Positions 1-8,801 of a stretch of DNA of 62,051 nucleotides are shown here, piece after piece; position 1 is the stretch's first letter; every line of letters begins with the position of its first letter. This stretch comes from a virus, in the IMG/VR virus record IMGVR_UViG_3300020220_000046, positions 1 to 62,051 of that record; one strand, written 5' to 3'. Below the pieces are notes generated by a model. That model was not told the origin of the DNA. It worked only from the letters and a program-made list of their open reading frames with translations, and ran no database searches. The position numbers and the translations under genes are program-made.

Positions 1-1432
1 TACTCCACTTATGATATGTTGCGTTATTACTACTTTCATTTTCATCGGCAATTGTCCCAACATGAACCCATGGGTCTCCACCGTTTGAATCAAATTCAAC
101 ATAAGCTTGGAACGGGGTAGTTCCTGATGTTGGTTGTAACCAGTAATTGCCACTTGTTGTGTAACCCATTTCTTTAAGTAAACGAGCACTTGGTGCTGCT
201 GACGTTGATGAATTACCCAAAACATTACTACCGATAGATGGCGATACATTTGGCATTGAAAATCTTTCTTTGTAGTGTAGATAATTCTTGTGTATTTCTT
301 CAGCATCCAACACTCTATTATAAACTTTAACAACTACAATCTCACCATTATAATGGTATCCACCTGAATTATACGAACCAATAAATTGATTTCCGTTGCC
401 CGTATTCAGGGTATATGATAATCCATCATCAACTTTACATTGTCCATTAACGTAAGTTCTTCTTTGACCTGTTCTAAATGTTCCAACAACATGATTCCAT
501 TGGTTCACCGTCATGTGACTAGTACTACAATATTGACTATTTCCCGCTTGTCGCCAAACAATACTACTACCCTCCATAAACAAACTATATTGACTGTTTA
601 CGGAACCTTTTTCAAACCAAAAACCATTTTGACTAATTGCATACGGTTTAACAACAACTTCTACTGTAACTGTTTGTGTATCAAATAAATTTGATGATGC
701 AACATTTATAAAATCATTTGTTCCATCAAAATAAATTTTTGGTCTTATGTCTGTATTAAATGTAACATTACTTAAATCTAATGAATGAACACCTGTTAAA
801 TCTTTTAATCCTTGTGTTTGACTTCTTGATGAATAAACATATTGTGAAACAGTTGTTGAGTTTAAATCTTCTTTAAATGGTCCCGCCCAATAAATTGTAA
901 TCGGTACATTTAGTGATGCGGTTGCAGGATTAATTGCCCAATACTTTCCATCACTTCTTGTTACAGTATCATACCATAATACATATGCTCTGAACCAACC
1001 ATCCCCCATATCTTCAGGTTGTGTACAACAACTTTGCCATCCACCAATATTTGAATAATGTAAATAAATTGGTGTACTATGCATTGGGACGGTTGGTTTA
1101 AAAAATATCGAATGTCCAGTATATCTATTTGCGATACCTCCACCACCTCCCGTGACAACACCTAAACCTGGATTATTTGCCGCAGTTAACCACGATACAC
1201 CACTACCATCTAATGGGGTTAATACTTGTTTGTAAACGGGGGCACCTCTGTAGTAATCACCATTTAATGTTAAATTAGTAGTTACACTACCCCCAACATT
1301 ATTGTAATTAGACATACTATCACCAAGTAAATTGGTTGTGGGTCTTCCCAAATACGAATTGTATATGTCACCTGTGTCAAAGTGAAATATTAAATCATTT
1401 TTTAATGTTCTCCCATTTAATCTACTAGCCAT
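1..1432 (-). CDS. Tail adhesin with LamG-like and fibrinogen-like domains (partial, runs off left edge)
   Basis: An open frame without stop runs from an ATG at 1432 to the window edge, so the C-terminus is missing. The translation begins MASRLNGRTLKNDLIFHFD, an N-terminal pattern shared with the next adhesin gene. The middle (around residues 230-390) has the features of a concanavalin A/LamG jelly roll: IYFDGTNDFINV, the VNQWNHVVGTF step and the GEIVVVKVYNRVLDAEEI end. The last visible part (SARLLKEMGYTTSGNYWLQP, then YVEFDSNGGDPW) resembles the start of a fibrinogen-related domain. The start overlaps the upstream stop by one base (TAATG), suggesting translational coupling. Probable role: receptor binding at the virion tip. 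The domain reading is by eye; the receptor is unknown. Confidence 0.75.
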   Translation of the reverse strand, partial: MASRLNGRTLKNDLIFHFDTGDIYNSYLGRPTTNLLGDSMSNYNNVGGSVTTNLTLNGDYYRGAPVYKQVLTPLDGSGVSWLTAANNPGLGVVTGGGGGIANRYTGHSIFFKPTVPMHSTPIYLHYSNIGGWQSCCTQPEDMGDGWFRAYVLWYDTVTRSDGKYWAINPATASLNVPITIYWAGPFKEDLNSTTVSQYVYSSRSQTQGLKDLTGVHSLDLSNVTFNTDIRPKIYFDGTNDFINVASSNLFDTQTVTVEVVVKPYAISQNGFWFEKGSVNSQYSLFMEGSSIVWRQAGNSQYCSTSHMTVNQWNHVVGTFRTGQRRTYVNGQCKVDDGLSYTLNTGNGNQFIGSYNSGGYHYNGEIVVVKVYNRVLDAEEIHKNYLHYKERFSMPNVSPSIGSNVLGNSSTSAAPSARLLKEMGYTTSGNYWLQPTSGTTPFQAYVEFDSNGGDPWVHVGTIADENESSNNATYHKWS

Positions 1433-2694
1433 TATAATCCGTATTGTGATTTTGTTCTATTGTAATTATTTTGAATTTCAGTTGCCGTTAATCCTTTTGA
1501 GTATGCTTTAACGCTTCCGATTTTACCAGCAAATAAAGAACCACCCAAACTCCATGTTGCACATCCAATTGCCATGCGACCACCTTGTGGTGTAATTAAA
1601 CCACTTCTGGTTGTTGCATATTCTGTACCATTTAAATAAAATCTATTTGATGTTCCATACCATGTAAATGCAACGTGTGACCATTGATTAGTGGTTGCTG
1701 CAACAATACTATTATAATCTTCTGTACCACTACCGTATGTTACTGTTGACCAGGTCCCACTATTAATTCTAATTGCTCTTGATGCACCATAAACTTGATT
1801 TTCACCAATAGAAAAAACATATCTATCTCCACTTGTGGATGTGGGGTAACACCACGCTTCAATTGTTCCATAAGGTAATTGGTGACCTGTTAAACCGGTG
1901 AATGTCATAAAATCATCACTACCATCTAATTCAAGTTCACCTAAAGTATTAATTTCTAAACCGAAGTTTAAGTGAGCAACCGCAGATGGGTCGGTTGAAT
2001 AGTTTTCATATGCCCATCCGAATGCCTTTCCAACACCAAGTCCCGGTTTTCCAACCAATATCCATTCGGGACGACCCGGTGATGGATTCCATCCTGACAC
2101 ATATGATGGTGCACCTAAATCCATCATCGTATTGACGGTATTGGTATCATATTGGTCAGCAGCGTGTGAACCAATTAAAATAAAGGTACAATTTGGAAAT
2201 CTTCCTCGTATTCTATTATAATCTCTAACCAACCAAACTAAATTATTACCATATCCTGTTTCTGAACCACCATAATTGTCATAAGTATGATTACCATTTG
2301 AGTTTGCACCGTTAAAATATGAATCGGCAACCCATGAATTTGTATCATTGTTCCATACATACATTCCAATACCTCTACCAACACCATATAAGTTGTAATT
2401 ACCTCTTATGTTGTAACCTGTGTGAATACCTTGATACAAAAACCCTAAAGCGTCTGTTCCATAGTTTCCTTCAGGGTATGTTTTTGCACCTGCAGTATAG
2501 TATGTTTTATTTGATAATTTTAATCCGTTAATAAATAAACTTTTAACTTGTGAGATTTGATTTGTAACACCATCAGTACTACCATTATATCCACCACAAC
2601 CAATAGGACTTACACCCGTTGGTATATTGTGAGTATCGATGACAAAATACGCATCGTTTAATCCTGATAATATGGTTCCCGAACGTGATGCCAT
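1432..2694 (-). CDS. Tail adhesin with C-terminal LamG-like domain
   Basis: 420 residues starting MASRSGTILSGLNDAYFVID. The C-terminal part (about 250-420) reads as a concanavalin A-like/LamG domain: LELDGSDDFMTF, TIEAWCYP, the NQWSHVAFTWYG step, FYLNGTEY, and a final KIGSVKAYSKGLTATEIQNN. The central part (about 85-240) contains RGIGMYVWNNDTNSW, a long loop, FILIGSHAADQYDTNTVN and WILVGKPGLGVGKA. This recalls ILEI/PANDER-type domains found in some phage tail proteins, but that match is tentative. It lies between two other adhesin-like genes and probably belongs to the same tail-tip cassette. Confidence 0.72.
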   Translation of the reverse strand: MASRSGTILSGLNDAYFVIDTHNIPTGVSPIGCGGYNGSTDGVTNQISQVKSLFINGLKLSNKTYYTAGAKTYPEGNYGTDALGFLYQGIHTGYNIRGNYNLYGVGRGIGMYVWNNDTNSWVADSYFNGANSNGNHTYDNYGGSETGYGNNLVWLVRDYNRIRGRFPNCTFILIGSHAADQYDTNTVNTMMDLGAPSYVSGWNPSPGRPEWILVGKPGLGVGKAFGWAYENYSTDPSAVAHLNFGLEINTLGELELDGSDDFMTFTGLTGHQLPYGTIEAWCYPTSTSGDRYVFSIGENQVYGASRAIRINSGTWSTVTYGSGTEDYNSIVAATTNQWSHVAFTWYGTSNRFYLNGTEYATTRSGLITPQGGRMAIGCATWSLGGSLFAGKIGSVKAYSKGLTATEIQNNYNRTKSQYGL

Positions 2695-2695
2695 T

Positions 2696-2896
2696 TTATA
2701 TAAATCTTTCTACCTCGATTACATTATAATTTGGGAAATTTCTTATTTGATTTTCCCATCCATCAAAGTAATCTTTTGTGTTATTAAATTCTGTTAATTC
2801 CATTCCTAAATCTTGTTGGATGACGTTATCATTTTCGTCGGTGATAATCTTATCCCAAGTTGTTTCGTGACTTATAAATTTTATTTTTATATTCAT
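2696..2896 (-). CDS. Small protein between adhesin genes, unknown function
   Basis: 66 residues starting MNIKIKFISHETTWDK, with ATG at 2896 and only a few bases separating it from genes on either side. No signal peptide, membrane segment or cysteine is visible. It is acidic with several aromatic residues. Its tight packing in the fibre operon supports a real gene, possibly a chaperone or accessory of the neighbouring adhesins, but nothing in the sequence shows a function. Confidence 0.55.
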   Translation of the reverse strand: MNIKIKFISHETTWDKIITDENDNVIQQDLGMELTEFNNTKDYFDGWENQIRNFPNYNVIEVERFI

Positions 2897-2901
2897 ATTT
2901 T

Positions 2902-3615
2902 TTATTTTATATAAACTGCTCCATAATTATGGTAATCACTACCAGAACTATCCCAATAAGGTGCATCAGCGTATCCTCCTCCGCCAGCAAAATAGTTTCC
3001 TGACCAACAAGCACCATACCACCAAGGATTATTGTTATATAAATTAGAACAGTTGGCTGGATAAGCATCTTGGTCGTTATCGTATGTTGTTAAACTAAAT
3101 CCATTTGCAGCATGATAACCATAAAAACCTGACGAACCTGTACTTGTTTCATCACTTAACGTAGCAACACCAGTGAACGCAAACGTTGTTGTGAAATTTG
3201 AAAATCTCCATCTAAATCTTTTTGTGTGTGAACCGCTCAAAGGAATTCCAAATGTTGGTGCAACAAATTGAACAACAGTGACGTTGCTTGAATCATGACG
3301 TTTACCCAACGCTTCCCAATATTTTGTTCCAATCCATATGTTGTAATTGCTTAATCCTGAAAGATTATATAGCGGTGCCGGTGTTGTGGATGACGATGCT
3401 CGATAATTACATGTATTTATCGCATCATAATATGTTAGATTATTCATTCCACCATTACCTTGTCTATTAGCCAAAACACACACCCATCCACCACCATCAT
3501 ATTCTTGGTCAACATATACCACAACATTATCGTTTCCGAGTTTAATGTTGTAAAATCCACTAGGTCCTGTTATTTGAGATACACTTGTGTATCTTCCTCC
3601 GAAATGCATTGCCAT
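2902..3615 (-). CDS. Fibrinogen-like domain adhesin
   Basis: 237 residues, essentially one fibrinogen-related domain. The N-terminal GPSGFYNIKLGN followed by VVVYVDQEYDGGGWVCVLAN matches the family opening (Gly-x-Tyr, then a Cys/Val-Asp and GGGW). The end, NNPWWYGACWSGNYFAGGG, matches the WWY..C..NxG closing motif. Fibrinogen-related domains bind sugars and acetylated groups in animals and occur in some phage tail proteins, so binding to host surface glycans is likely. The 5' leader carries an ATAAATAC element (3636-3643, plus strand) 21 bases upstream. Placement next to LamG-type adhesins supports a receptor-binding role. Confidence 0.72.
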   Translation of the reverse strand: MAMHFGGRYTSVSQITGPSGFYNIKLGNDNVVVYVDQEYDGGGWVCVLANRQGNGGMNNLTYYDAINTCNYRASSSTTPAPLYNLSGLSNYNIWIGTKYWEALGKRHDSSNVTVVQFVAPTFGIPLSGSHTKRFRWRFSNFTTTFAFTGVATLSDETSTGSSGFYGYHAANGFSLTTYDNDQDAYPANCSNLYNNNPWWYGACWSGNYFAGGGGYADAPYWDSSGSDYHNYGAVYIK

Positions 3616-3646
3616 AAACTAACTATTCTATGATAATAAATACTAT

Positions 3647-4345
3647 TTAGGGTTGTTTCAATGGATTGATTTTGTCTCTAATTAAATGAAATAACTCTTC
3701 GTCTTTTTGAATGTCGGTTTCTGATAGTTTGGATGATACCATAATACTGATACCCTCACCCGCACCACCGACGGTTTTCCCCAATTCGAGGTCAGAGAAA
3801 TCCTTACATAGTTGTAATTTCTCGTAGTGTTCAAAGAATCTATTATAATTGAACCCTATTTTATTAAAAATCAATAGGTGTTCCCATATTGTTTCGTGTT
3901 CGCCATATGATGGGTACATCTTCTCAACATATCTTTTATATGAGTTCCATTCCCCGTGGTCCAAAACCACGTTCTTTATCCATTCTTTTCCCCCGTATTG
4001 ACGTTTTAATGTCTCAAGGTATGTGATTCCATATTTGAACTGATATGTCCTTAAATCCCTTAAAAATGACCAATCATTAATTTCGATGTCAGCATCTAAT
4101 ATAATAGAAATATCGTGATATTTCATCATGTACTTCACCAAAATGAGTTTATCGTGATAGGATTTGAGTGACCTCAAATAAGGTATAATTTTTACAAAAT
4201 TGCTTGAGTAAATTTTTTCAAAATATTCGGTATTGTCGGTTAGAATATAGGGCGCAAAACCTTCATTGAGAATCCTGTTCACTTTCTGTGTTGTATTCTC
4301 AAAATATTCTTTATCTCCAAAACATAGTATTCCAATTCCAATCAT
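3647..4345 (-). CDS. Glycosyltransferase-like protein (GT-A fold)
   Basis: 232 residues. The start, MIGIGILCFGDKEYFENTT, and the later SIILDADIEIN (Asp-Ala-Asp at 84-86) fit a GT-A glycosyltransferase: a nucleotide-sugar binding start and a DxD metal site preceded by a hydrophobic strand. A conserved-looking loop, TVGGAGEGISIMVSS, follows near residue 190. There is no signal peptide, so it acts in the cytoplasm. It sits inside the tail-fibre cassette, so it could glycosylate tail fibres or the Thr-rich virion proteins encoded at 31-41 kb, or modify the host surface. The substrate is not inferable. Fold call moderate. Confidence 0.6.
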   Translation of the reverse strand: MIGIGILCFGDKEYFENTTQKVNRILNEGFAPYILTDNTEYFEKIYSSNFVKIIPYLRSLKSYHDKLILVKYMMKYHDISIILDADIEINDWSFLRDLRTYQFKYGITYLETLKRQYGGKEWIKNVVLDHGEWNSYKRYVEKMYPSYGEHETIWEHLLIFNKIGFNYNRFFEHYEKLQLCKDFSDLELGKTVGGAGEGISIMVSSKLSETDIQKDEELFHLIRDKINPLKQP

Positions 4346-4363
4346 TATAAAATAAATCTCGGT

Positions 4364-4519
4364 TTAAAAATCTTCCAGTATCCTTCCACTAGGGTCAGTA
4401 TCCGGTCCATTACTATCTGAATTACAGGGTCCCCTCCCACCACTAATACTTCTAATTGAAGGATTAATAGAACCAACTAAATCTTGTGTTATCGTTTTGG
4501 GTCCTCTGTGATGTCCCAT
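4364..4519 (-). CDS. 51-residue protein resembling an adhesin N-terminal module
   Basis: An ATG at 4519 opens a 51-codon frame to TAA at 4364. It begins MGHHRGPKTITQDLVGSIN, which resembles the N-terminal segment of many phage adhesins (a RGP-x-x(I/L)-x-x-DL pattern) and the starts of the two LamG-type adhesins nearby. The rest is Gly/Ser/Pro-rich and ends RILEDF. It fills the space between the glycosyltransferase and the next fibre gene with one base to spare. It may be a remnant of a truncated adhesin whose body was lost, or a free-standing attachment peptide. Confidence 0.5.
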   Translation of the reverse strand: MGHHRGPKTITQDLVGSINPSIRSISGGRGPCNSDSNGPDTDPSGRILEDF

Positions 4520-4520
4520 A

Positions 4521-5318
4521 TTATACTACTTGTTGCCAACCTGTACCATCATGGAAATAAAGATGTGAACTTGAAACTGCAAGTGTTCCAACAGTTCCTG
4601 TGGGTAATGGATTTTGTTGTGTTAATTTTATTGTGGAACTTATATTTATTGAACCTGTTATAGTTTGATTACCATTGAATTGATTTGAACCAGTAGTTGC
4701 AATTCCCGCGGTTGCAAGTGTTGACCAAGACGCACCAATACCATCTGTTTTTAAAAGTCTATTGGTATATGAACTACTTATTGCTGGTAATCCACCACCA
4801 ACTGTTGCTGTTGCGTATCCCGATTGTGCAAGTGAAAATGTTATAACTGTTGTGTTAACACTAAACATCTCAATCGATGTGGGTATAACAACATATCCAT
4901 TACTATCGTACACCTGAATAACAGGATATTGTTCACCTAAGTTGTGGTTAAATACCCAACTTGTGGATGGGGTCGATACTGTTAAGAACTGAGTTGCGCC
5001 GGGTACGGATTGAATTGTGAATGCTAAATTCGCATAAGAAGATGATACGGCATAGGATGATGAAATTACATTGGTAACACCCGCGCCATTTCCAACAAAA
5101 TACGATGCGGTAATGGGTCCAATGATGTTTAACGAACCTGTGTTTACCGTATTTGTTGTAATTATTTCCTCAACGGATGCTCCCCCACCTGAACCAGACT
5201 TAGCAAGGAATACCTTACCGTCGGTGGTGTTAATTGCCAATTCACCTAATTGTAGACTGGCATTTGTTGGTTTTTGACCTGATACACTACTTCTACGTAG
5301 TTTTACTATTTGCGCCAT
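4521..5318 (-). CDS. Tail fibre protein
   Basis: 265 residues. The N-terminus, MAQIVKLRRSSVSGQKP followed by LQLGELAINTTDGKVFLAK, is the usual start of phage fibre/tropism proteins that trimerise on the virion. Ser/Thr/Gly-rich beta repeats follow (ISSSYAVSSSYAN; GNQTITGSINISST), and the end, LYFHDGTGWQQVV, is a common fibre tip closure. It is paralogous at its N-terminus to the gene at 5450-7396 (MAQI(I/V)K-x-RR). A terminator precedes it at 5397-5427, so it needs its own promoter; the leader has an ATAAATAC element and two palindromes. Confidence 0.7.
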   Translation of the reverse strand: MAQIVKLRRSSVSGQKPTNASLQLGELAINTTDGKVFLAKSGSGGGASVEEIITTNTVNTGSLNIIGPITASYFVGNGAGVTNVISSSYAVSSSYANLAFTIQSVPGATQFLTVSTPSTSWVFNHNLGEQYPVIQVYDSNGYVVIPTSIEMFSVNTTVITFSLAQSGYATATVGGGLPAISSSYTNRLLKTDGIGASWSTLATAGIATTGSNQFNGNQTITGSINISSTIKLTQQNPLPTGTVGTLAVSSSHLYFHDGTGWQQVV

Positions 5319-5341
5319 ATGTATGGTTCATTATTTTTTTC

Positions 5342-5373
5342 TTGGTATATACCAAATTATAACCTATTTAGGT
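5342..5373. promoter_or_regulatory. Two adjacent palindromes in leader of fibre gene
   Basis: A 14-base perfect palindrome TTGGTATATACCAA (5342-5355) and a 12-base one ACCTATTTAGGT (5362-5373) lie between the terminator and the fibre start at 5318. The second resembles ACCTTTTAAGGT at 19727-19738 upstream of the sigma factor gene. They could be operator sites or short RNA hairpins. Confidence 0.35.
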
Positions 5374-5396
5374 CTATTAATAAATACTTGTTTGGG

Positions 5397-5427
5397 TGAA
5401 ATAAAAAACCCCGATTTCTCGGGGTTT
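5397..5427 (-). terminator. Intrinsic terminator after the 648-residue fibre gene
   Basis: A 9-base-pair stem (AAACCCCGA 5406-5414, loop 5415-5418, TCGGGGTTT 5419-5427) is followed on the minus strand by a T-rich run. It lies 22 bases past the stop at 5450. The flanking AT-rich sequence would let it also work from the plus strand. Confidence 0.8.
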
Positions 5428-5449
5428 AATATGTTTGTGTTTGGTTAAG

Positions 5450-7396
5450 TTAGTAAGTTCCTCCGTCAATAACCGTGGAGAACACTAATCCACCATTGGA
5501 ATTTTTATAACCTAAAATTCCATCAAGAACGTCTGTTGTCTCGGTTGTAGATACATAACCTAAAACATTAGAACTATTTTTAAATACTATTGCAGATGTC
5601 TTTGAGTTAGCGTCAGCTCCTCCAGCAGAACTTAATGTTACATTACCAGCAATTAAAGTTGCACCATTCGAAGATGCTACTGTAAATTTATTGGTATTGT
5701 ATGCTAAAGTTGTTGCATCATCGTACAATAAACTATCTCCGATGTTGTTTGCGCCTGTTGCTTTAGTTATTCTATTTAATATTAAACTAGCTTCAGAACC
5801 ATGAGTTCCCGCAGTTGTACCAACCAACTTACTTGATTGTAAACTTGATGAAACGAACATCCAGTAGTCGTTCTGAGAATCCCATACAAGTGACGCGGAT
5901 ATTCCTGATGAACCTGAATCGATTACCTCAAAACCGGCATATCTTTCAAATGGTGAATATGCGTTTAATCTTATAATATTATCATCCAATTCAATAACGG
6001 ATGAGGATATATGAACTTCAGTCGCACCTCCAAGTAAACTTAAATTACCCGTAACTGTTAAGTCACCACCAATCGATGTTCCACCTGTAATTGTTAAAGT
6101 ACCACCTGTAATATTCGTTGAAATTAAATTCGTTGTTGTTGCACTTGTTGAGGTGAATGATGAACCAGCGCCTAATGCTACGGTTGATGGTAAACTTACT
6201 GTCCAAGTTCTATCACCTGTCAAGTTTTGTGCTCCACCTGTAACTGTAACTTGGTTTGTAGTTCCTGTAACGGTTAAACTTCTGTCGGCTCTAACAGTTT
6301 GAGTGGTACCTGTTGCTTGTGTTCCTAATATAACTTGATTAAATGTGGTTGTTGCGCTTGTTCTAATATCTTGGGCTAAGTCATATTGTAAAGTATTGGT
6401 ATTATCATTAAATGTTGTGGTTAAACCTTTAGCAGCAACACCTGCGAACGTGATTGTTTCAGTTTTAAGCGCAACACTACCGAGATTGGTGGAAGAACCA
6501 TCGGAGGCGGTTACAAATAATGTAGATACGATACCTGTCAACTGAGAACCATCACCTATAAACGAACCTGTAAATGTTGATGCGGATACTGCACCTGTTA
6601 AATTAGCTGAACCCTGAACATTTAATGAACCGGTTATTGTTACAACATCACCACTATTATCACCGAGATTTGTGTTACCTGTTACAGTTAGATTGTTTGT
6701 TGTTATACCACTTGCAACATATAGATTTCTCCATTGTTTGGATGATGAACCAAGGTCGAATGCATTGTTTACGTCAGGAATGATAGAAGAAGAAACTTCG
6801 GCGCCAAAAGTAATATAGTCGGTATTTGCATCACCCACGGTGATGTTACCACCTAAAGTGATATTACCGTCGATTACCGCATTGCCTGTTAATTTTAAAT
6901 TTGAACCGGTAATATTTCCTGTAACTTGAGAATCACCACCCACGGTAAGATTATTGGTTACCCCTACAAAGGAACCAGTTAAAGACGTTGTAAAGTTACC
7001 GGTACCTCCCGTAATATTTGTTACGTTGGCATTTGTACCTGTTAAACTTGTAATTGTAACATTGGCAATGGTATTACCTTCAATGTTACCCGTTAAATCT
7101 ATTTTTCTATTACCTCCAGCCGCTAAAACATACAACGCTTCGTCTGTTGTTGAGTAGAATGGCGTACCATCAACTGTGGTTCCGAATGAACCAGCAGCAA
7201 TTGTTGGTACGGTTGAACCCTCATAAATTTTAGAAATGGGATTATATCCACCCGCAATTTCGTCCGCGCCAATGAATACCCACGGGCCGTTCATTGTACC
7301 GATTGAGCCGGTGGCGACCACCACTTCACCAGACCTAGCAGTTACGTTTTTGAGTTGTGTGATACTACCCCTTCTGTGCTTAATTATTTGTGCCAT
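5450..7396 (-). CDS. Long tail fibre protein
   Basis: 648 residues, rich in Thr, Ser, Gly and Asn. The start, MAQIIKHRRGSITQLKNVT, is the usual fibre attachment motif. Residues about 95-330 are beta-helix-like repeats built around GNITGSNLKLTGN, TGNTNLGD and ITGSLNVQGSANLTG. A conserved fibre motif (ELDDNIIRLNA, then SLVWDSQNDYWMF) lies near residues 485-535 and is repeated in the next gene upstream. The end, LDGILGYKNSNGGLVFSTV, is a compact tip. Likely a trimeric fibre shaft. A terminator lies just downstream. Confidence 0.75.
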   Translation of the reverse strand: MAQIIKHRRGSITQLKNVTARSGEVVVATGSIGTMNGPWVFIGADEIAGGYNPISKIYEGSTVPTIAAGSFGTTVDGTPFYSTTDEALYVLAAGGNRKIDLTGNIEGNTIANVTITSLTGTNANVTNITGGTGNFTTSLTGSFVGVTNNLTVGGDSQVTGNITGSNLKLTGNAVIDGNITLGGNITVGDANTDYITFGAEVSSSIIPDVNNAFDLGSSSKQWRNLYVASGITTNNLTVTGNTNLGDNSGDVVTITGSLNVQGSANLTGAVSASTFTGSFIGDGSQLTGIVSTLFVTASDGSSTNLGSVALKTETITFAGVAAKGLTTTFNDNTNTLQYDLAQDIRTSATTTFNQVILGTQATGTTQTVRADRSLTVTGTTNQVTVTGGAQNLTGDRTWTVSLPSTVALGAGSSFTSTSATTTNLISTNITGGTLTITGGTSIGGDLTVTGNLSLLGGATEVHISSSVIELDDNIIRLNAYSPFERYAGFEVIDSGSSGISASLVWDSQNDYWMFVSSSLQSSKLVGTTAGTHGSEASLILNRITKATGANNIGDSLLYDDATTLAYNTNKFTVASSNGATLIAGNVTLSSAGGADANSKTSAIVFKNSSNVLGYVSTTETTDVLDGILGYKNSNGGLVFSTVIDGGTY

Positions 7397-7443
7397 GTTT
7401 GTTTATAATTTTTCTTCTTTTATATAAATACTTAATTTTTCCT

Positions 7444-8130
7444 TTAAAAGAACCCTCCGAGGTCGATTTCTGTCATTGCAGTTGGGCTGGAAAAAGTACC
7501 CAATCCTTGAATATTTAAGGAGGCGGAAATAATTTGAGCTCCGATTAAGTTTTCAACTACTTTCATTGCTCCCGATACAATTAATGATTCTGATGCTGGG
7601 TTATTCTTTTGAACCAAGGTTGTTATTCCCTCAACAATAAGGTCACCTTTAATTGTTGTCGCACCACTCATGGTAATCATAGAACCATCGTCAATGATTC
7701 TTGAATCTTCTAATGTAGTACCATTACCATTTAATTTTTGAAGGTGGTTTGTGGTTCCGGACATACTAACTAAAGTAATGGTTTGCTCGGAACCTAAGGG
7801 ACCGGCAATCCATCTATCATTAATTGAATCCCATAAAAGACTACCTGACACAAGGGTCGGAGCTGTTGGGTCTTTCACCAATAAGCCACCGAAAGCATTT
7901 GCTGTCCCGTTTAATTCGATAATATTATCGCCAAGGCTAATTGTATTTGATTCAATTATGGTTGTTGTACCATGAACAGTAAGATTACCCCCGATGTCTA
8001 AAGAACCGGAAATATCCATATCCTTTACGTAAATTCCATCTAGGGGGAAAGGGTCACTACCCAAAACCACCGTTGTACCCGAAGGTGGTACGGTATTTAT
8101 TTGGGTCCAATTAATCTGCTGTAATGCCAT
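7444..8130 (-). CDS. Tail fibre protein, paralogue of the long fibre's distal part
   Basis: 228 residues. The central block (SLGDNIIELNGTANAFGG, then SLLWDSINDRWIAG) parallels ELDDNIIRLNA...SLVWDSQNDYWMF in the adjacent 648-residue fibre, so the two share a duplicated module. The flanks are fibre-like (SGSLDIGGNLTVHGTTT; SGATTIKGDLIVEGITT). The end, MTEIDLGGFF, is short and has no obvious tip domain, so it may be a proximal or connector fibre. The leader has a 7-bp inverted repeat abutting the ATG and an ATAAATAT element 21 bases upstream. Confidence 0.68.
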   Translation of the reverse strand: MALQQINWTQINTVPPSGTTVVLGSDPFPLDGIYVKDMDISGSLDIGGNLTVHGTTTIIESNTISLGDNIIELNGTANAFGGLLVKDPTAPTLVSGSLLWDSINDRWIAGPLGSEQTITLVSMSGTTNHLQKLNGNGTTLEDSRIIDDGSMITMSGATTIKGDLIVEGITTLVQKNNPASESLIVSGAMKVVENLIGAQIISASLNIQGLGTFSSPTAMTEIDLGGFF

Positions 8131-8150
8131 GTAAAAGTAAAGTCTTTTAC
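8131..8150 (-). promoter_or_regulatory. Hairpin abutting the fibre start codon
   Basis: GTAAAAG (8131-8137) and CTTTTAC (8144-8150) form a 7-bp stem with a 6-base loop ending directly at the ATG (8128-8130). On the mRNA it would leave the start codon at the stem base. Similar arrangements are seen at 13101, 13598 and 20964. Confidence 0.4.
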
Positions 8151-8193
8151 ATAAATATTTTATAATCGTTTATGCGCATAAAAAAAGAAGATT

Positions 8194-8484
8194 TTACCCA
8201 TCTTTTTCTTCTGTAATGTATTTTCTTATTATTCCGACCGCCTCATCTTCACCTTTAAAATCCCTTGTGGGACAAAAAACTGGACCATTATTACTACCCT
8301 CCTGTCTAACAAAAAAAGTTGGTAAATAATCTAATTTAGTCTGATTTACCACTTGGTCCCACAATTTCTTGTTTGAATTTACCTCATATTCGGTAAATGG
8401 TAGTGATTCCTTTCGAAGTCTTTCTTTTAATGTTTTACAAGCACCACAACCATTTAATGTAAATAAGATTAATTTATTAGGCAT
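8194..8484 (-). CDS. Glutaredoxin-like protein
   Basis: 96 residues with a thioredoxin-fold start (NKLILFTLNGCGACKTLKE). The active site is C-G-A-C (C13, C16). LDYLPTFFV supplies the cis-proline loop. The length is typical of glutaredoxins. It overlaps the end of the thioredoxin gene by eight bases, so the two are co-translated. Probable role: electron donor for the class Ia ribonucleotide reductase encoded at 51.8-55.2 kb, or general disulfide reduction. CGAC differs from the usual CPYC, so specificity is uncertain. Confidence 0.78.
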   Translation of the reverse strand: MPNKLILFTLNGCGACKTLKERLRKESLPFTEYEVNSNKKLWDQVVNQTKLDYLPTFFVRQEGSNNGPVFCPTRDFKGEDEAVGIIRKYITEEKDG

Positions 8485-8797
8485 TTTGTTCAGTCAATTG
8501 TGATAAATATTTTTTATAAATATCGTCTGGTAGGACCCCTGTCAACTGTCCTTTAAATGATGACCCATTGAAAAAAATAATTGTTGGTATTGAACGAATA
8601 CCCATATCCATAGTATAACTACCATTTTGGTCTACGTTTACCCTAACGAATTTAACATCGGGATACTCAGACTCAAGTCTTTCTAATCTTGGTATCAACA
8701 TCTTACAAGGTCCACACCATTCCGCATAAAAACCCACTAATAATTTTTCTCCATGGGATTTCAATCTTTCCAATTCTTCACTCGTTACGTTCTTCAT
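8477..8797 (-). CDS. trxA: Thioredoxin
   Basis: 106 residues with the canonical WCGPCK active site (C28, C31) after VGFYAE. KFVRVNVDQNG and the cis-proline loop SIPTIIFFNG also match the family. Full length for a thioredoxin. It reduces disulfides in the cytoplasm and can serve ribonucleotide reductase. It sits between the glutaredoxin-like gene (8-base overlap) and the AAA ATPase gene (4-base gap), consistent with one transcript. Confidence 0.9.
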   Translation of the reverse strand: MKNVTSEELERLKSHGEKLLVGFYAEWCGPCKMLIPRLERLESEYPDVKFVRVNVDQNGSYTMDMGIRSIPTIIFFNGSSFKGQLTGVLPDDIYKKYLSQLTEQNA

Positions 8798-8801
8798 TTT
8801 T

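Noticed and set aside
961-1161. Minus-strand 66-residue ORF inside the first adhesin.
   Set aside because: It lies in another frame of the open adhesin frame that runs from 1432 to the edge and has no coding signs of its own.
8169-8182. TTTATGCGCATAAA palindrome after the fibre gene as a terminator.
   Set aside because: On the minus strand the T-run precedes the palindrome, so it lacks the usual terminator layout; it could still be a regulatory site.
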